A DNA stretch of 25,899 nt, taken from IMG/VR virus record IMGVR_UViG_3300044675_000271, positions 1 through 25,899 of that record; one strand, given 5' to 3'. Position 1 is the stretch's first letter. The number at the start of each line of letters is the position of its first letter. Shown here in pieces: positions 14,960 through 21,116 of the stretch. A program made the translations under genes and the position numbers. This stretch comes from a virus. The notes below the pieces were generated by a model. The model searched no databases and had not been told where the DNA came from. It saw only the letters and a program-made list of their open reading frames with translations.

Positions 14960-15681
14960 CAGGTCACCGCCTGTCTATACTGACCCGAACGATACGCATC
15001 CTGACGCTCCATGCCATCGCCCAGACGTTTAGCCAATGCAAGCGCTTCCTTATACTTCATGTCATATCCAGCAATGATATCGACCTCACCCTTCATGAAG
15101 GTGTAGGCCTCAACCAAAGAGCCGTACAACAGCACAGAGTCAAAGTTGTCACCGAGCCATGTCTGACCAGAAGCGACAGTAGTAATTGACTCTGGGTAGT
15201 AATAGTAATGCAGCTCTACGTAATACGTGGCATCAGGTGTTGGGCCAACAATAAGAGAAAGCTCGTTTGTGATTGCCGAACTGATAATTGTCGGGCCAAA
15301 CAAAGCGTAGTACTTTGGCTCCCCTGTGTCGTTTGGCGTTGGGTATGCCTGACGAATGAAGTTCACGTCCTTGTTCAACAAATACTCAAACGTGCCTGTG
15401 TCCAAGTTTCCGCCGACAACACCTGTCACCAGCGCCAAGGAATAAACCGCCAGAAAATCTTCTGGTAAAGATATGTACTTGTTGTTTACAGTGATCGGAG
15501 TGTACTGATTCTTACGCAGTGATGGGAATTGAATCGAGTTGTATATACGTTGCTCAGCCTGCGTGATGAACATATTGATCTGCGTGGTTGCAGATACAGT
15601 ACTTCCACTCGCAAGGTATACATCGGGGAACTGATTCTCCGTGTATGTCTGAATCGTGTTATACAACGACGTGTAGTTCAT
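14959..15681 (-). CDS. Head-tail adaptor protein, SU10-adaptor-like
   Basis: The 240-residue product begins with a helix NYTSLYNTIQTYTENQFPDV (split, 2-21), then INMFITQAEQRIYNSIQFPSLRK (split, 35-57) and YISLPEDFLAVYSLAL (69-84). It ends with the helical GSLVEAYTFMKGEVDIIAGY block and EALALAKRLGDGMERQDAYRSG. This arrangement is that of adaptor proteins of the SU10/T7 gp11/P22 gp4 type, which form the ring joining portal to tail. The Tyr-rich middle (YYVELHYYYYPES) is a strand pair. Start overlaps the previous gene by 4 bases. It is consistent with a podovirus-like tail. Confidence 0.82.
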   Translation of the reverse strand: MNYTSLYNTIQTYTENQFPDVYLASGSTVSATTQINMFITQAEQRIYNSIQFPSLRKNQYTPITVNNKYISLPEDFLAVYSLALVTGVVGGNLDTGTFEYLLNKDVNFIRQAYPTPNDTGEPKYYALFGPTIISSAITNELSLIVGPTPDATYYVELHYYYYPESITTVASGQTWLGDNFDSVLLYGSLVEAYTFMKGEVDIIAGYDMKYKEALALAKRLGDGMERQDAYRSGQYRQAVT

Positions 15682-15944
15682 GCCATCGGGCCTCTAGCCA
15701 TCACGCCTTTGGTGGCGCAGCCAGTACCACGAACTTTGATACCGTCGGTTTTGACAGGCTGATTACCCGCAAATTTACTGATGTTGCCAACGCTCATGTT
15801 GACCGTTTTGGATTCGCTGCGGTTTGGCAATTTGCCGGGGTTGGGTTCAATCCCCACAGCTTTGCCAGTCATGGTGTGTGGCTCCGCATACACAGCTGCG
15901 TTACCAACTTCTTTGCCCATTCGTTTGTCGCTGAATTTAGCCAT
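15678..15944 (-). CDS. Small basic phage protein with DGIKxRGTGxATKG tail
   Basis: The 88-residue product starts MAKFSDKRMGKEVGNAAVYA and ends VKTDGIKVRGTGCATKGVMA plus RGPMA. The terminal DGI-x-x-RG-x-G-x-ATKG resembles the C-terminal peptide of the proteins encoded at 17967-19914. The N-terminal part is polar with PHTMTGKAVGIEPNPGK. The gene is coupled at both ends (TAATG at 15944, ATGA at 15678-15681). Function unknown; position beside the tail adaptor suggests head or tail completion. Confidence 0.72.
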   Translation of the reverse strand: MAKFSDKRMGKEVGNAAVYAEPHTMTGKAVGIEPNPGKLPNRSESKTVNMSVGNISKFAGNQPVKTDGIKVRGTGCATKGVMARGPMA

Positions 15945-16123
15945 TAACCGCTCCTTTGATTGATTGCGCGAGACATGTTACGTCCTTGACGCATACGGTC
16001 TTCAGAGGTGGGGCCACCTTTTTTTAATTTGGTCATTGGCTTGCCGGGGTGCAATTTTTTCTCGTGCTTATGCACAGCGCCCGCAATCATTTTCTTGTCT
16101 TGTTTTAAATCTTTCTTGTCCAT
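15944..16123 (-). CDS. Small Lys-rich phage protein (59 residues)
   Basis: I place the start at the ATG ending at 16123, 6 bases after AAGGAG; a GTG one codon earlier would be too close to that site. The product is strongly basic: MDKKDLKQDKKMIAGAVHKH, then EKKLHPGKPMTKLKKGGPTS, EDRMRQGRNMSRAINQRSG. It belongs to the small lysine-rich set around the connector genes. GGPTSEDRMRQGRNMSR is a conserved-looking end. It might bind DNA or an acidic partner, but nothing in the sequence proves it. Confidence 0.72.
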   Translation of the reverse strand: MDKKDLKQDKKMIAGAVHKHEKKLHPGKPMTKLKKGGPTSEDRMRQGRNMSRAINQRSG

Positions 16124-16133
16124 CACCGACTCC

Positions 16134-16523
16134 TTATGTTGTTGCTACCGTTACTGTACCAAGTTCTACAACTAAAACCAAGTTATTTGGGGTTAAAGCC
16201 GAATCAAAACTGGATGAACCACCGACTGGATTCCACCCCCACTGAAATACCCGACTACCGCCTCCGTTGTACCCATCAGCTAGATCACCAGAAACTTGGT
16301 AGCTTGTATCCGGCCTAGGTTCACGCACTGCCTGCGGGTCATTGACTGGATACATACCCAACTGAAGCTGCGGCTGGTCTGGATCCCAGCAGGTCGGGCA
16401 GACTTTGATGTTGTATATCTTGGTCTTAACAACCTGCTTGCGCAACTCCTGCAACTTGTACCGCTGCCCACACCTATCGCATTCGCCGATTGAATATTTA
16501 CCTGAAGCAAATCTATTTGGCAT
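16134..16523 (-). CDS. Zinc-ribbon phage protein
   Basis: The 129-residue product has an N-terminal zinc-ribbon-like site: C15 and C18 in ECDRCG, C42 and C45 in VCPTCW, spaced as in a four-Cys ribbon. It then has DPDQPQLQLGMYPVNDPQAV (47-66) and REPRPD, conserved-looking. The Gly-rich middle (82-103, GYNGGGSRVFQWGWNPVGG) precedes a beta tail (NNLVLVVELGTVTVATT). It lies between the connector-like 307-residue gene and small basic genes. A structural head or tail role is most likely from context; an enzyme motif is absent. Confidence 0.8.
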   Translation of the reverse strand: MPNRFASGKYSIGECDRCGQRYKLQELRKQVVKTKIYNIKVCPTCWDPDQPQLQLGMYPVNDPQAVREPRPDTSYQVSGDLADGYNGGGSRVFQWGWNPVGGSSSFDSALTPNNLVLVVELGTVTVATT

Positions 16524-16531
16524 AGCTCACC

Positions 16532-17455
16532 TCAGTAGAACAACTGCCTTGGGACAAACCGATCTGGGGCTTTCTCGCGATCTTCTTGGGAAGCCAACAG
16601 CCACTGCTGCTCATACTCACCCTTTAAGAATGCGACACGATCAGGAGAAACGTCAGGCCGCTTAGAACCGACGTAGAACGCCAATCCAGCCACCATACAA
16701 GGAATCAGACGGAAAGGTATGTCTTGCACGTTTACACCAGTTCCAGCGTCATGAAGTCTACGCAGTCTCCAATACACGAAGGTGTAATCCCCGCCGGAGT
16801 TGGGAGCAGGCCAGACATTGATACAAGGTAGGTTCTGCGCATAGATTGCCGCGCCGGTTGTATGCGCCGCTGCCGTAGTGCCGTTTTGTCCACGAGTGCA
16901 ATTTATCAGGCTGTTGCCGTCCACATTGGTATACCCAATGGTCTCAGAATCAATCTTGATAAACCCTGTAGTGGTTAACCCTGATGTACTGCTGACCACA
17001 ACGGTCGTTGCAGTGCTGGTAATCGTGCCATTTAACGTGACTGAAGTCGCATTTGTCTGCGCCGTCTGACGGTTGATCCACACTTGAATTGGACGCCCAG
17101 TCGTAAGTTTGTTTGGAATGGTCGAGTAGGTAGGCTCAGAAATACGAGAAATGTTGACGTCTGTCTGATTTGACGCTACACCGTTGCTCTGCCGAATTAC
17201 ATGGTCAAGCAAGTCAATCGTGTCTTCTGGAAGTGGGTATACCGCCTGTCCGGTAACCATGGTGATTGCGCCTTCTTCTACAGTCCACAGGTTAATACCA
17301 CGGTTTGCCCATTCGATGGTCAACAGATTCAGCGAACGGCGTGCCGTACGAAACTCATAGCCAGTACGAACCTCTATGCCCGCCCGCTCATACGCTTCCT
17401 CGATCATCTCATTGAGATCAAGGTTAAACGAGTTGGAAGAAGCTGTATAAGCCAT
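16532..17455 (-). CDS. Connector-like virion protein with inserted beta module
   Basis: The 307-residue product begins with helices NLDLNEMIEEAYERAGIEV (11-29) and SLNLLTIEWANRGINLWTVE (41-60), then AVYPLPEDTIDLLDHVIR (71-88), an adaptor/tail-tubular-like start. Residues of about 135-207 form a separate beta module: TITSTATTVVVSSTSGL, IDSETIGYTN, NCTRGQNGTTAAAHTTGA. This also occurs in the 747-residue tail protein. The C-terminal part (INVWPAPNSGGDYTFVYWRLR, split, and SKRPDVSPDRVAFLKGEYEQ) is conserved-looking. It probably forms part of the head-tail connector ring system; a second adaptor lies at 14959-15681. Confidence 0.78.
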   Translation of the reverse strand: MAYTASSNSFNLDLNEMIEEAYERAGIEVRTGYEFRTARRSLNLLTIEWANRGINLWTVEEGAITMVTGQAVYPLPEDTIDLLDHVIRQSNGVASNQTDVNISRISEPTYSTIPNKLTTGRPIQVWINRQTAQTNATSVTLNGTITSTATTVVVSSTSGLTTTGFIKIDSETIGYTNVDGNSLINCTRGQNGTTAAAHTTGAAIYAQNLPCINVWPAPNSGGDYTFVYWRLRRLHDAGTGVNVQDIPFRLIPCMVAGLAFYVGSKRPDVSPDRVAFLKGEYEQQWLLASQEDREKAPDRFVPRQLFY

Positions 17456-17688
17456 TATCTAAAACCTGCTGTTTTCTTTGCAATGCCTTTAGGCTGGGCT
17501 ACAAACTGTTTACCCGCCGCCTTACCTTTACGCTTGGCTTTGGTTGTAGCAGCATACTCCGCAGAGGACAAAGACTTGATAGCCGCTTCAGGAAGATATC
17601 TCTCACCTGTTTTTGACGAAGGCTTCCCCGACTTGGTACGCCATTTCTGGTCACCCCAGTTTTTAAGGGAAGTCTGCGGTGCTTTCAA
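17455..17688 (-). CDS. Small basic protein, DUF5872-type second half, TTG start
   Basis: The 77-residue product contains SLKNWGDQKWRTKSGKPSSK, GERYLPEAAIKSLSSAEYAA and GKQFVAQPKGIAKKT. I recall this W...KWRTKSGKPS..TGERYLP..A...LS..EYAAT pattern from DUF5872-type viral proteins. There is no ATG or GTG at the 5' end; the start is a TTG overlapping the upstream TGA (TTGA), 9 bases after GGAGG. It ends at the TAA next to the connector gene. The frame upstream of the TTG stays open for at least a dozen codons, so a frameshifted fusion with the preceding gene cannot be excluded. Function unknown. Confidence 0.75.
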   Translation of the reverse strand: MKAPQTSLKNWGDQKWRTKSGKPSSKTGERYLPEAAIKSLSSAEYAATTKAKRKGKAAGKQFVAQPKGIAKKTAGFR

Positions 17689-17963
17689 TCTTTGTATCCT
17701 CCACCAGCGGCTTTGTATTTCTTGGCTACAAGCTGCGCTTTACGGGCTGACCATTGACCAGCGCCCGTGCCATGTGTTGCCGCCGCCTTAACCTGAGACA
17801 CAATCCGCTTACGCAAACTGGGCTTAGTGTAATTACCGGCAGCATTGACACTCCCGCCTTCCTTATATACCTCGACCTTGTTCGGATCATCCTTGCGGGT
17901 GATCGTCTTTGCCTTTGGCATCTTAGAAGGGCTGATAGCGCCCATACCACGAGAAGACATCAT
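17685..17963 (-). CDS. Small basic protein, QWSARKAQ-type first half
   Basis: The 92-residue product has TITRKDDPNKVEVYKEGGSV (20-39), NAAGNYTKPSLRKRIVSQVK (40-59) and GTGAGQWSARKAQLVAKKYK (65-84), ending AAGGGYKD. The pattern TRKDDP..VEVYKEGGSVNAAGNYTKP.LR and GQWSARKAQ..A..YK..GGGYK is one I recall in virus proteins of unknown function, in some of which it is followed in the same chain by the RYLP module encoded next door. The start has a doubled ATG. Its GGT GGA GGA codons supply the ribosome site of the next gene. Likely virion or DNA-associated because it is very basic; no function recognised. Confidence 0.76.
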   Translation of the reverse strand: MMSSRGMGAISPSKMPKAKTITRKDDPNKVEVYKEGGSVNAAGNYTKPSLRKRIVSQVKAAATHGTGAGQWSARKAQLVAKKYKAAGGGYKD

Positions 17964-18017
17964 GATTTAGCACATCTTTCCGCGAGTCTTACCTCGCTGA
18001 GCAATGCCATCAGCACG
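17961..18017 (-). repeat. Copy 1 of duplicated gene-end/gene-start junction
   Basis: This 57-base stretch matches 18207-18263 at 51 of 57 positions by hand alignment. It covers the last codons of the tail peptide, the stop, a 3-base spacer and the ATG of the next gene. The copy at 18207 plays exactly the same part one gene upstream. Confidence 0.85.
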
Positions 18018-18209
18018 GCTAGAGGCTGTGCCGCCAGAAGCCATGTTTTTGATTTTATATGCAGCTTCGGTCTTACGTTGGGTATTGGCCTCTTCTTTCT
18101 GAGCATTCATCTTTTTGATGTCTTCAGAAGTCATAGAGTCCTCGTAAGTCGTGCCGGGGCGACGTGGTTTATACGCGCCCATTGTTCCAGCTTGTGTACT
18201 AGTAGCCAT
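17967..18209 (-). CDS. Small basic protein with RADGIAQRGKTRGKMC tail
   Basis: The 80-residue product has a basic, Thr/Tyr-containing N-terminus (MATSTQAGTMGAYKPRRPGT), a charged helix (EDIKKMNAQKEEANTQRKTE), and then MASGGTASSRADGIAQ plus RGKTRGKMC at the very end. The last 20 residues are nearly the same as the end of the 221-residue product encoded upstream, also at the DNA level. It starts 3 bases after that gene's stop; the GGAAGGA within the upstream tail codons is the only nearby ribosome site. Function unknown. See the shared C-terminal peptide finding. Confidence 0.74.
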   Translation of the reverse strand: MATSTQAGTMGAYKPRRPGTTYEDSMTSEDIKKMNAQKEEANTQRKTEAAYKIKNMASGGTASSRADGIAQRGKTRGKMC

Positions 18210-18263
18210 GATTTAACACATCCTTCCGCGAGTCTTACCCCGCTGAGCAATACCATCCCCACG
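18207..18263 (-). repeat. Copy 2 of duplicated gene-end/gene-start junction
   Basis: Partner of 17961-18017; both contain CGCGGAA-R-GATGTG-Y-TAAATCATG on the minus strand. Beyond about 57 bases the similarity fades quickly, although MASxG codons follow in both genes. Confidence 0.85.
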
Positions 18264-18878
18264 ACGTGAGGCCGAAACAGAACCACTGGAAGCCATCTTC
18301 TTAACTGCGCCACCACGCTTAAAAGAAAAAGCTTCGTCCGGTAAAAATTTATTTGCCCTTGAAACAGCCTCAGCCGTTTCTTTTGCCTCCGCAGCAGCTG
18401 CAATATCATCTGCATCTTTTGACGCCGCTTTAGTAAACCGTGCTTCTCTAACAGCCTTTGCCGGAGCGCTATTTTTTACCGCATTAACGCCAGTAGTTAC
18501 CGCAGACCGTACTTTATCCGCAGACTCTAGGGGCCTTGCAACTGCGCTAAGAACTGCCCGCCCCGGGTTAAGAAGAAGCTCAGGGTGTGAACCCTCAAGC
18601 GCTTGTGAGCTTTCCATCTCATCACGTTTTTTACGCTCTGCTGGAGACAACTCGCTTTTTAGCTTTGGTTTATACGGAGCAGGAGCAGGAGGGGTATCTA
18701 CTTTTGTTGGCGCATCTACTTTTGCTGAAATAGTTTCTTTTACAGGGGTGGCTTTTTTCGCAGGCGCTGAGCCCTCTTCCTTGTACTTGGTGTTGTACTT
18801 TTTACCCTTAAACTCAAACTCTTTATCGCCGCTAGATCGCGCCGATTTAAAAGCTTTTTCAAATTCACTAAGCGCCAT
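18213..18878 (-). CDS. Basic/Ala-rich protein with shared C-terminal peptide
   Basis: The 221-residue product begins with a compact module MALSEFEKAFKSARSSGDKE plus FEFKGKKYNTKYKEE (F..AF..AR..G...F...GK.Y.T.Y), a pattern I recall at the start of several phage proteins. A Lys/Pro/Ala-rich linker (36-80) and a helical Ala-rich part (100-180) follow. The end is FKRGGAVKKMASSGSVSASR plus RGDGIAQRGKTRGRMC. The start ATG follows TAAGGAG in which the TAA is the upstream stop. The final peptide is shared with neighbouring genes. It could be a head-interior or DNA-binding protein from its charge; that is only an inference. Confidence 0.75.
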   Translation of the reverse strand: MALSEFEKAFKSARSSGDKEFEFKGKKYNTKYKEEGSAPAKKATPVKETISAKVDAPTKVDTPPAPAPYKPKLKSELSPAERKKRDEMESSQALEGSHPELLLNPGRAVLSAVARPLESADKVRSAVTTGVNAVKNSAPAKAVREARFTKAASKDADDIAAAAEAKETAEAVSRANKFLPDEAFSFKRGGAVKKMASSGSVSASRRGDGIAQRGKTRGRMC

Positions 18879-18887
18879 GATTACTCC

Positions 18888-19355
18888 TTAGCAGGTTTTA
18901 CCGCCAGATTTCATCTTAACCATCATGCCTTTGGTTTTGCCTTTTGTAGCAACGCCGTCAGCGGCTTTATGACCAGCAGCTAAGCCGCCTTTTTTCATCG
19001 CGCCCTTACCGTCACCAATAAAAGCAGGTTTACCGTCTTTCATAGGCATACCACCAGCAGCCATCTTAGTCATGCCGCCTTTTTTCATCATGCCCATACC
19101 ACCAGCAGGAGGCATTGCAGGACGGGCAGGAGCCATAGCGCCTTTACCAGCACCACGTTTTTTAGCAGCCGCCACCGCCATCATCTTGGGATCCATTTTT
19201 GTAGCCATATCACCACCTCTTTTAAAAGTTTTGCCTTTGTCGGCGTTTGAAAATTCTTTGCCCACAGACTGCGGGACTCCTGCTTTCTTGGCAAACGCTG
19301 GATTGTGGGCCACCGCTTCCATGAATCTGTGTTGCTTTGCACTACTGCTTGGCAT
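18888..19355 (-). CDS. Met/Lys/Gly-rich protein with repeated MKKGG motifs
   Basis: I place the start at the ATG ending at 19355, sharing one base with the upstream TGA (TGATG); a GTG one codon earlier is possible. The 155-residue product has an N-terminal module PSSSAKQHRFMEAVAHNPAF plus AKKAGVPQSVGKEFSNADKGK, similar to short phage proteins with a KQ-RFM pattern. A long low-complexity part follows with MMKKGGMTKMAAGGM and AMKKGGLAAG repeats, and then AADGVATKGKTKGMM and a GGKTC end. It carries a variant of the shared KGKTKG peptide. Strongly basic, no membrane segment despite its Met content. Function unknown. Confidence 0.75.
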   Translation of the reverse strand: MPSSSAKQHRFMEAVAHNPAFAKKAGVPQSVGKEFSNADKGKTFKRGGDMATKMDPKMMAVAAAKKRGAGKGAMAPARPAMPPAGGMGMMKKGGMTKMAAGGMPMKDGKPAFIGDGKGAMKKGGLAAGHKAADGVATKGKTKGMMVKMKSGGKTC

Positions 19356-19594
19356 CACTTCCCCGCTTGAATAAGCTGGTCAATTTTTGCTTCAAGGCGA
19401 TTAAACCGTTGGTCAATGTGGTCAGTAATTCTCTGAACTTCTGCATTAGTTGTGTAATCACGGGCGATCTCCTCACGGGTTATGTTGAGCAAACGCTCAA
19501 CTCGTTTGACATCTTCAAACTTTTCTCGAATGAAAAACCAAAGTCCTGCCAACATAGCAGACAAAATGGCTGACCAGATTGTATTGACGTCCAT
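19355..19594 (-). CDS. Small membrane-anchored coiled-coil protein
   Basis: The 79-residue product has an N-terminal membrane segment (IWSAILSAMLAGLWFFI, 6-22) followed by a charged coiled coil to the end (REKFEDVKRVERLLNITREE, then VQRITDHIDQRFNRLEAKID). This topology is common in small phage proteins annotated as holin-like or hypothetical. It lies inside the basic-protein island, far from the holin and endolysin at 5610-6457, so a holin role is doubtful. It is coupled upstream by TAATG and downstream by TGATG. It might anchor a complex to the inner membrane. Confidence 0.74.
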   Translation of the reverse strand: MDVNTIWSAILSAMLAGLWFFIREKFEDVKRVERLLNITREEIARDYTTNAEVQRITDHIDQRFNRLEAKIDQLIQAGK

Positions 19595-19914
19595 TAAACA
19601 AACCTACCCTTTGTTTTGCCTTTGACAGCACAGCCATCTGCACGAGAAGAAGCGCTGGAGACTTTGCCGCCTTTTTTAAACTTGGGTTTCCTCAACCCAA
19701 TCACTTTACCCCGTGTTTCGCGTTTTACTTCATCATCCGCCTCATCTCTTGCAGATTTTATTGACTCTAACTTATCCTCCCGAGAAGTTTTAGGGTCAAG
19801 AACTGTGTTGTAATATTTTTTTTCGCCCGCGTGTTCGCCAATTTTAGTTTTTGCTAGGCTAAGTTCTTCAGACGTACGGTCTTTAAAATCTGGGAACGAT
19901 AATTTTTGTGGCAT
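19594..19914 (-). CDS. Small charged protein with RADGCAVKGKTKGRFV tail
   Basis: The 106-residue product is mainly charged helix: LSFPDFKDRTSEELSLAKTK (5-24), EDKLESIKSARDEADDEVKRE (split, 46-66), followed by GKVIGLRKPKFKKGGKVSSA and SSRADGCAVKGKTKGRFV. The end is another copy of the shared C-terminal peptide (SSRADG-x-A-x-KGKTKGR). The start lies 6 bases after a GAGG, part of the upstream TGA context. No recognised domain. The acid/base split (helical body, basic tail) would suit binding to a virion surface or to DNA. Confidence 0.74.
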   Translation of the reverse strand: MPQKLSFPDFKDRTSEELSLAKTKIGEHAGEKKYYNTVLDPKTSREDKLESIKSARDEADDEVKRETRGKVIGLRKPKFKKGGKVSSASSRADGCAVKGKTKGRFV

Positions 19915-19922
19915 TTTTTACC

Positions 19923-20180
19923 TCAACATTTCCATCTTGCTAGAGAAGCTGCCTTACGGGTAGGCTTACCTTTTTCATCTTTCATTGGGCCGGGCATACC
20001 AGACATACGTGCGCAGAAAGAATCCTTGCGCTTACCGCCTTGTGGCTGCGGAGCTTTCAAGTTGCTTCCTGTTGCTGCGTTGTACTTGGCACGGCCTTTG
20101 GCAGTCAAACCCGCCCCCTTAGAAGCGGGTAGTTTTTCACCACGACCAATTGCAAGGGAGGGGCCTTTTTTCTTAGCCAT
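19923..20180 (-). CDS. Conserved phage protein, DUF6321-like
   Basis: The 85-residue product has a block that I recall as widely conserved in phages (DUF6321-like): SLAIGRGEKLPASKGAGLTA (8-27), KGRAKYNAATGSNLKAPQPQ (28-47), KDSFCARMSGMPGPMKDEKG (52-71), ending RKAASLARWKC. The combination GLTAKGRAKYN..TGSNLKAPQP and SFCARM.GMPGPM is very distinctive. It overlaps the upstream gene by 8 bases. Cys56 and the terminal Cys85 are the only cysteines. Basic; the biochemical role is unknown to me, despite wide conservation. Confidence 0.83.
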   Translation of the reverse strand: MAKKKGPSLAIGRGEKLPASKGAGLTAKGRAKYNAATGSNLKAPQPQGGKRKDSFCARMSGMPGPMKDEKGKPTRKAASLARWKC

Positions 20181-20454
20181 AGAACACCGTGATTTTTGCG
20201 GTTGCGGGTAGCGTTACATGAATGTCTGTTGTAAACAAAATGCCTTCGCCGGGAACGGATAGCGTAATTGGTTGTGTGCCAGTGCCAATATTAAATTGCA
20301 AACGAACCGCGCCAGAAGCACCGCCGTCACGAAAAATAACATCCCCCGCTGTTCCGCCAGAAATGCAATGGTATGCCTTAAGGCGGTTGCGCCCAGAAAC
20401 CATAGTGCCAGTCGCTTCTACGTGCGAGGCTTTTACGTCTGTCTGCATTGCCAT
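20173..20454 (-). CDS. Small beta-rich virion protein (93 residues)
   Basis: I place the start at the ATG ending at 20454, 7 bases after AAAAGGAG; a TTG further upstream would fall inside the terminator hairpin. The product MAMQTDVKASHVEATGTMVS then has GRNRLKAYHCISGGTAGDVI, FRDGGASGAVRLQFNIGTGT and ends in LPATAKITVFYG. The fold appears to be all-beta, of the small head-decoration or capsid-associated kind (LKAYHCISGG.AG.V.FRDGG pattern). It is the first gene after a hairpin and ends in an 8-base overlap with the DUF6321-like gene. Confidence 0.76.
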   Translation of the reverse strand: MAMQTDVKASHVEATGTMVSGRNRLKAYHCISGGTAGDVIFRDGGASGAVRLQFNIGTGTQPITLSVPGEGILFTTDIHVTLPATAKITVFYG

Positions 20455-20472
20455 AGTCAATCTCCTTTTAAA

Positions 20473-20489
20473 AGGGGCCAAAGCCCCCT
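20473..20489 (-). terminator. Hairpin terminator or attenuator before the small-gene island
   Basis: On the minus strand, GGGGC-TTTG-GCCCC forms a five-pair GC stem (about 20474-20487) followed by TTTT. It lies 8-10 bases after the stop of the gene at 20497 and abuts the AAAAGGAG of the next gene, so it could reduce read-through and also shield that ribosome site. Confidence 0.65.
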
Positions 20490-20496
20490 AGATCAA

Positions 20497-21018
20497 TTAA
20501 GCAGTGCGTGTGAAGACGTACGCTGTGGCACTAGAGAACATGATAGTGAAACGAGCAAGTCCTGTTACGCCTGAAGGTACTGTCAACAGACCTGCGCCAG
20601 CGCCAGAGCCAGCGGCAGCGGCAGCAGACAAAATGCCGTTGGTGGCCACAGCAATAGTCACGGTCGATGCGCCAGCGGTGTTGTCAACATACAAGTCCAG
20701 CGTAGTGCCGCGAGTTGCACCAATAGCAGTACCAAGGTCTGTGCCGGTAGGCAAAGTGATGGTTGTGCCTGCGGCTGAAGTAGAGGTGATGTAGCCAGTT
20801 GCAACTTCTGCTGCGGTGGCTGTAGCCGTTGCGTTGATAGCAGCGGTTGATGGATGATTTATATCGGTAAAGACCAGATTTGTGGCTGTTAAATTGGTTA
20901 CGCTAGTGGTAACACCAAGAGTAGAAGTCGTAGTGACTGCGCCAGTGGTTGCGTTAATTGAAACAGTTTCAAAACCGTTTTGCGAACGTACTGGGCCGCT
21001 AAATGTACTATTTGCCAT
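20497..21018 (-). CDS. Head-associated beta-rich structural protein
   Basis: The 173-residue product starts MANSTFSGPVRSQNGFETVS, with INATTGAVTTTSTLGVTTSV (21-40) and NLTATNLVFTDINHPSTAAI (42-61), followed by a Thr/Ala-rich beta domain and the ending GLARFTIMFSSATAYVFTRTA. The STFSGPVRS.NGF start is one I recall from environmental phage proteins encoded right after the capsid gene. A decoration or head-fibre role fits the location. A GGAG lies 9 bases upstream. It is enclosed by two hairpins (21117-21145 and 20473-20489), so its expression may be set separately. Confidence 0.78.
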   Translation of the reverse strand: MANSTFSGPVRSQNGFETVSINATTGAVTTTSTLGVTTSVTNLTATNLVFTDINHPSTAAINATATATAAEVATGYITSTSAAGTTITLPTGTDLGTAIGATRGTTLDLYVDNTAGASTVTIAVATNGILSAAAAAGSGAGAGLLTVPSGVTGLARFTIMFSSATAYVFTRTA

Positions 21019-21116
21019 GTTTAATTCTCCATGCGTTGTAGCGTATCAATCTGCATGAGGTCAGCCGAGCCTGTTTGATACGCCGATGAATCTCGGAATG
21101 TGTTCAATATACATCA

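Noticed and set aside
17201-17791. Plus-strand open frame of 196 codons
   Set aside because: It lies antisense to three well-supported minus-strand genes and has no recognisable domain.
19355-19594. Holin assignment for the 79-residue membrane protein
   Set aside because: One membrane segment with a long coiled coil, distant from the endolysin; a better holin exists at 5948-6457.
20455-20481. Upstream TTG start for the gene at 20173
   Set aside because: It would read through the hairpin, whereas the ATG at 20454 has a perfect AAAAGGAG 7 bases away.
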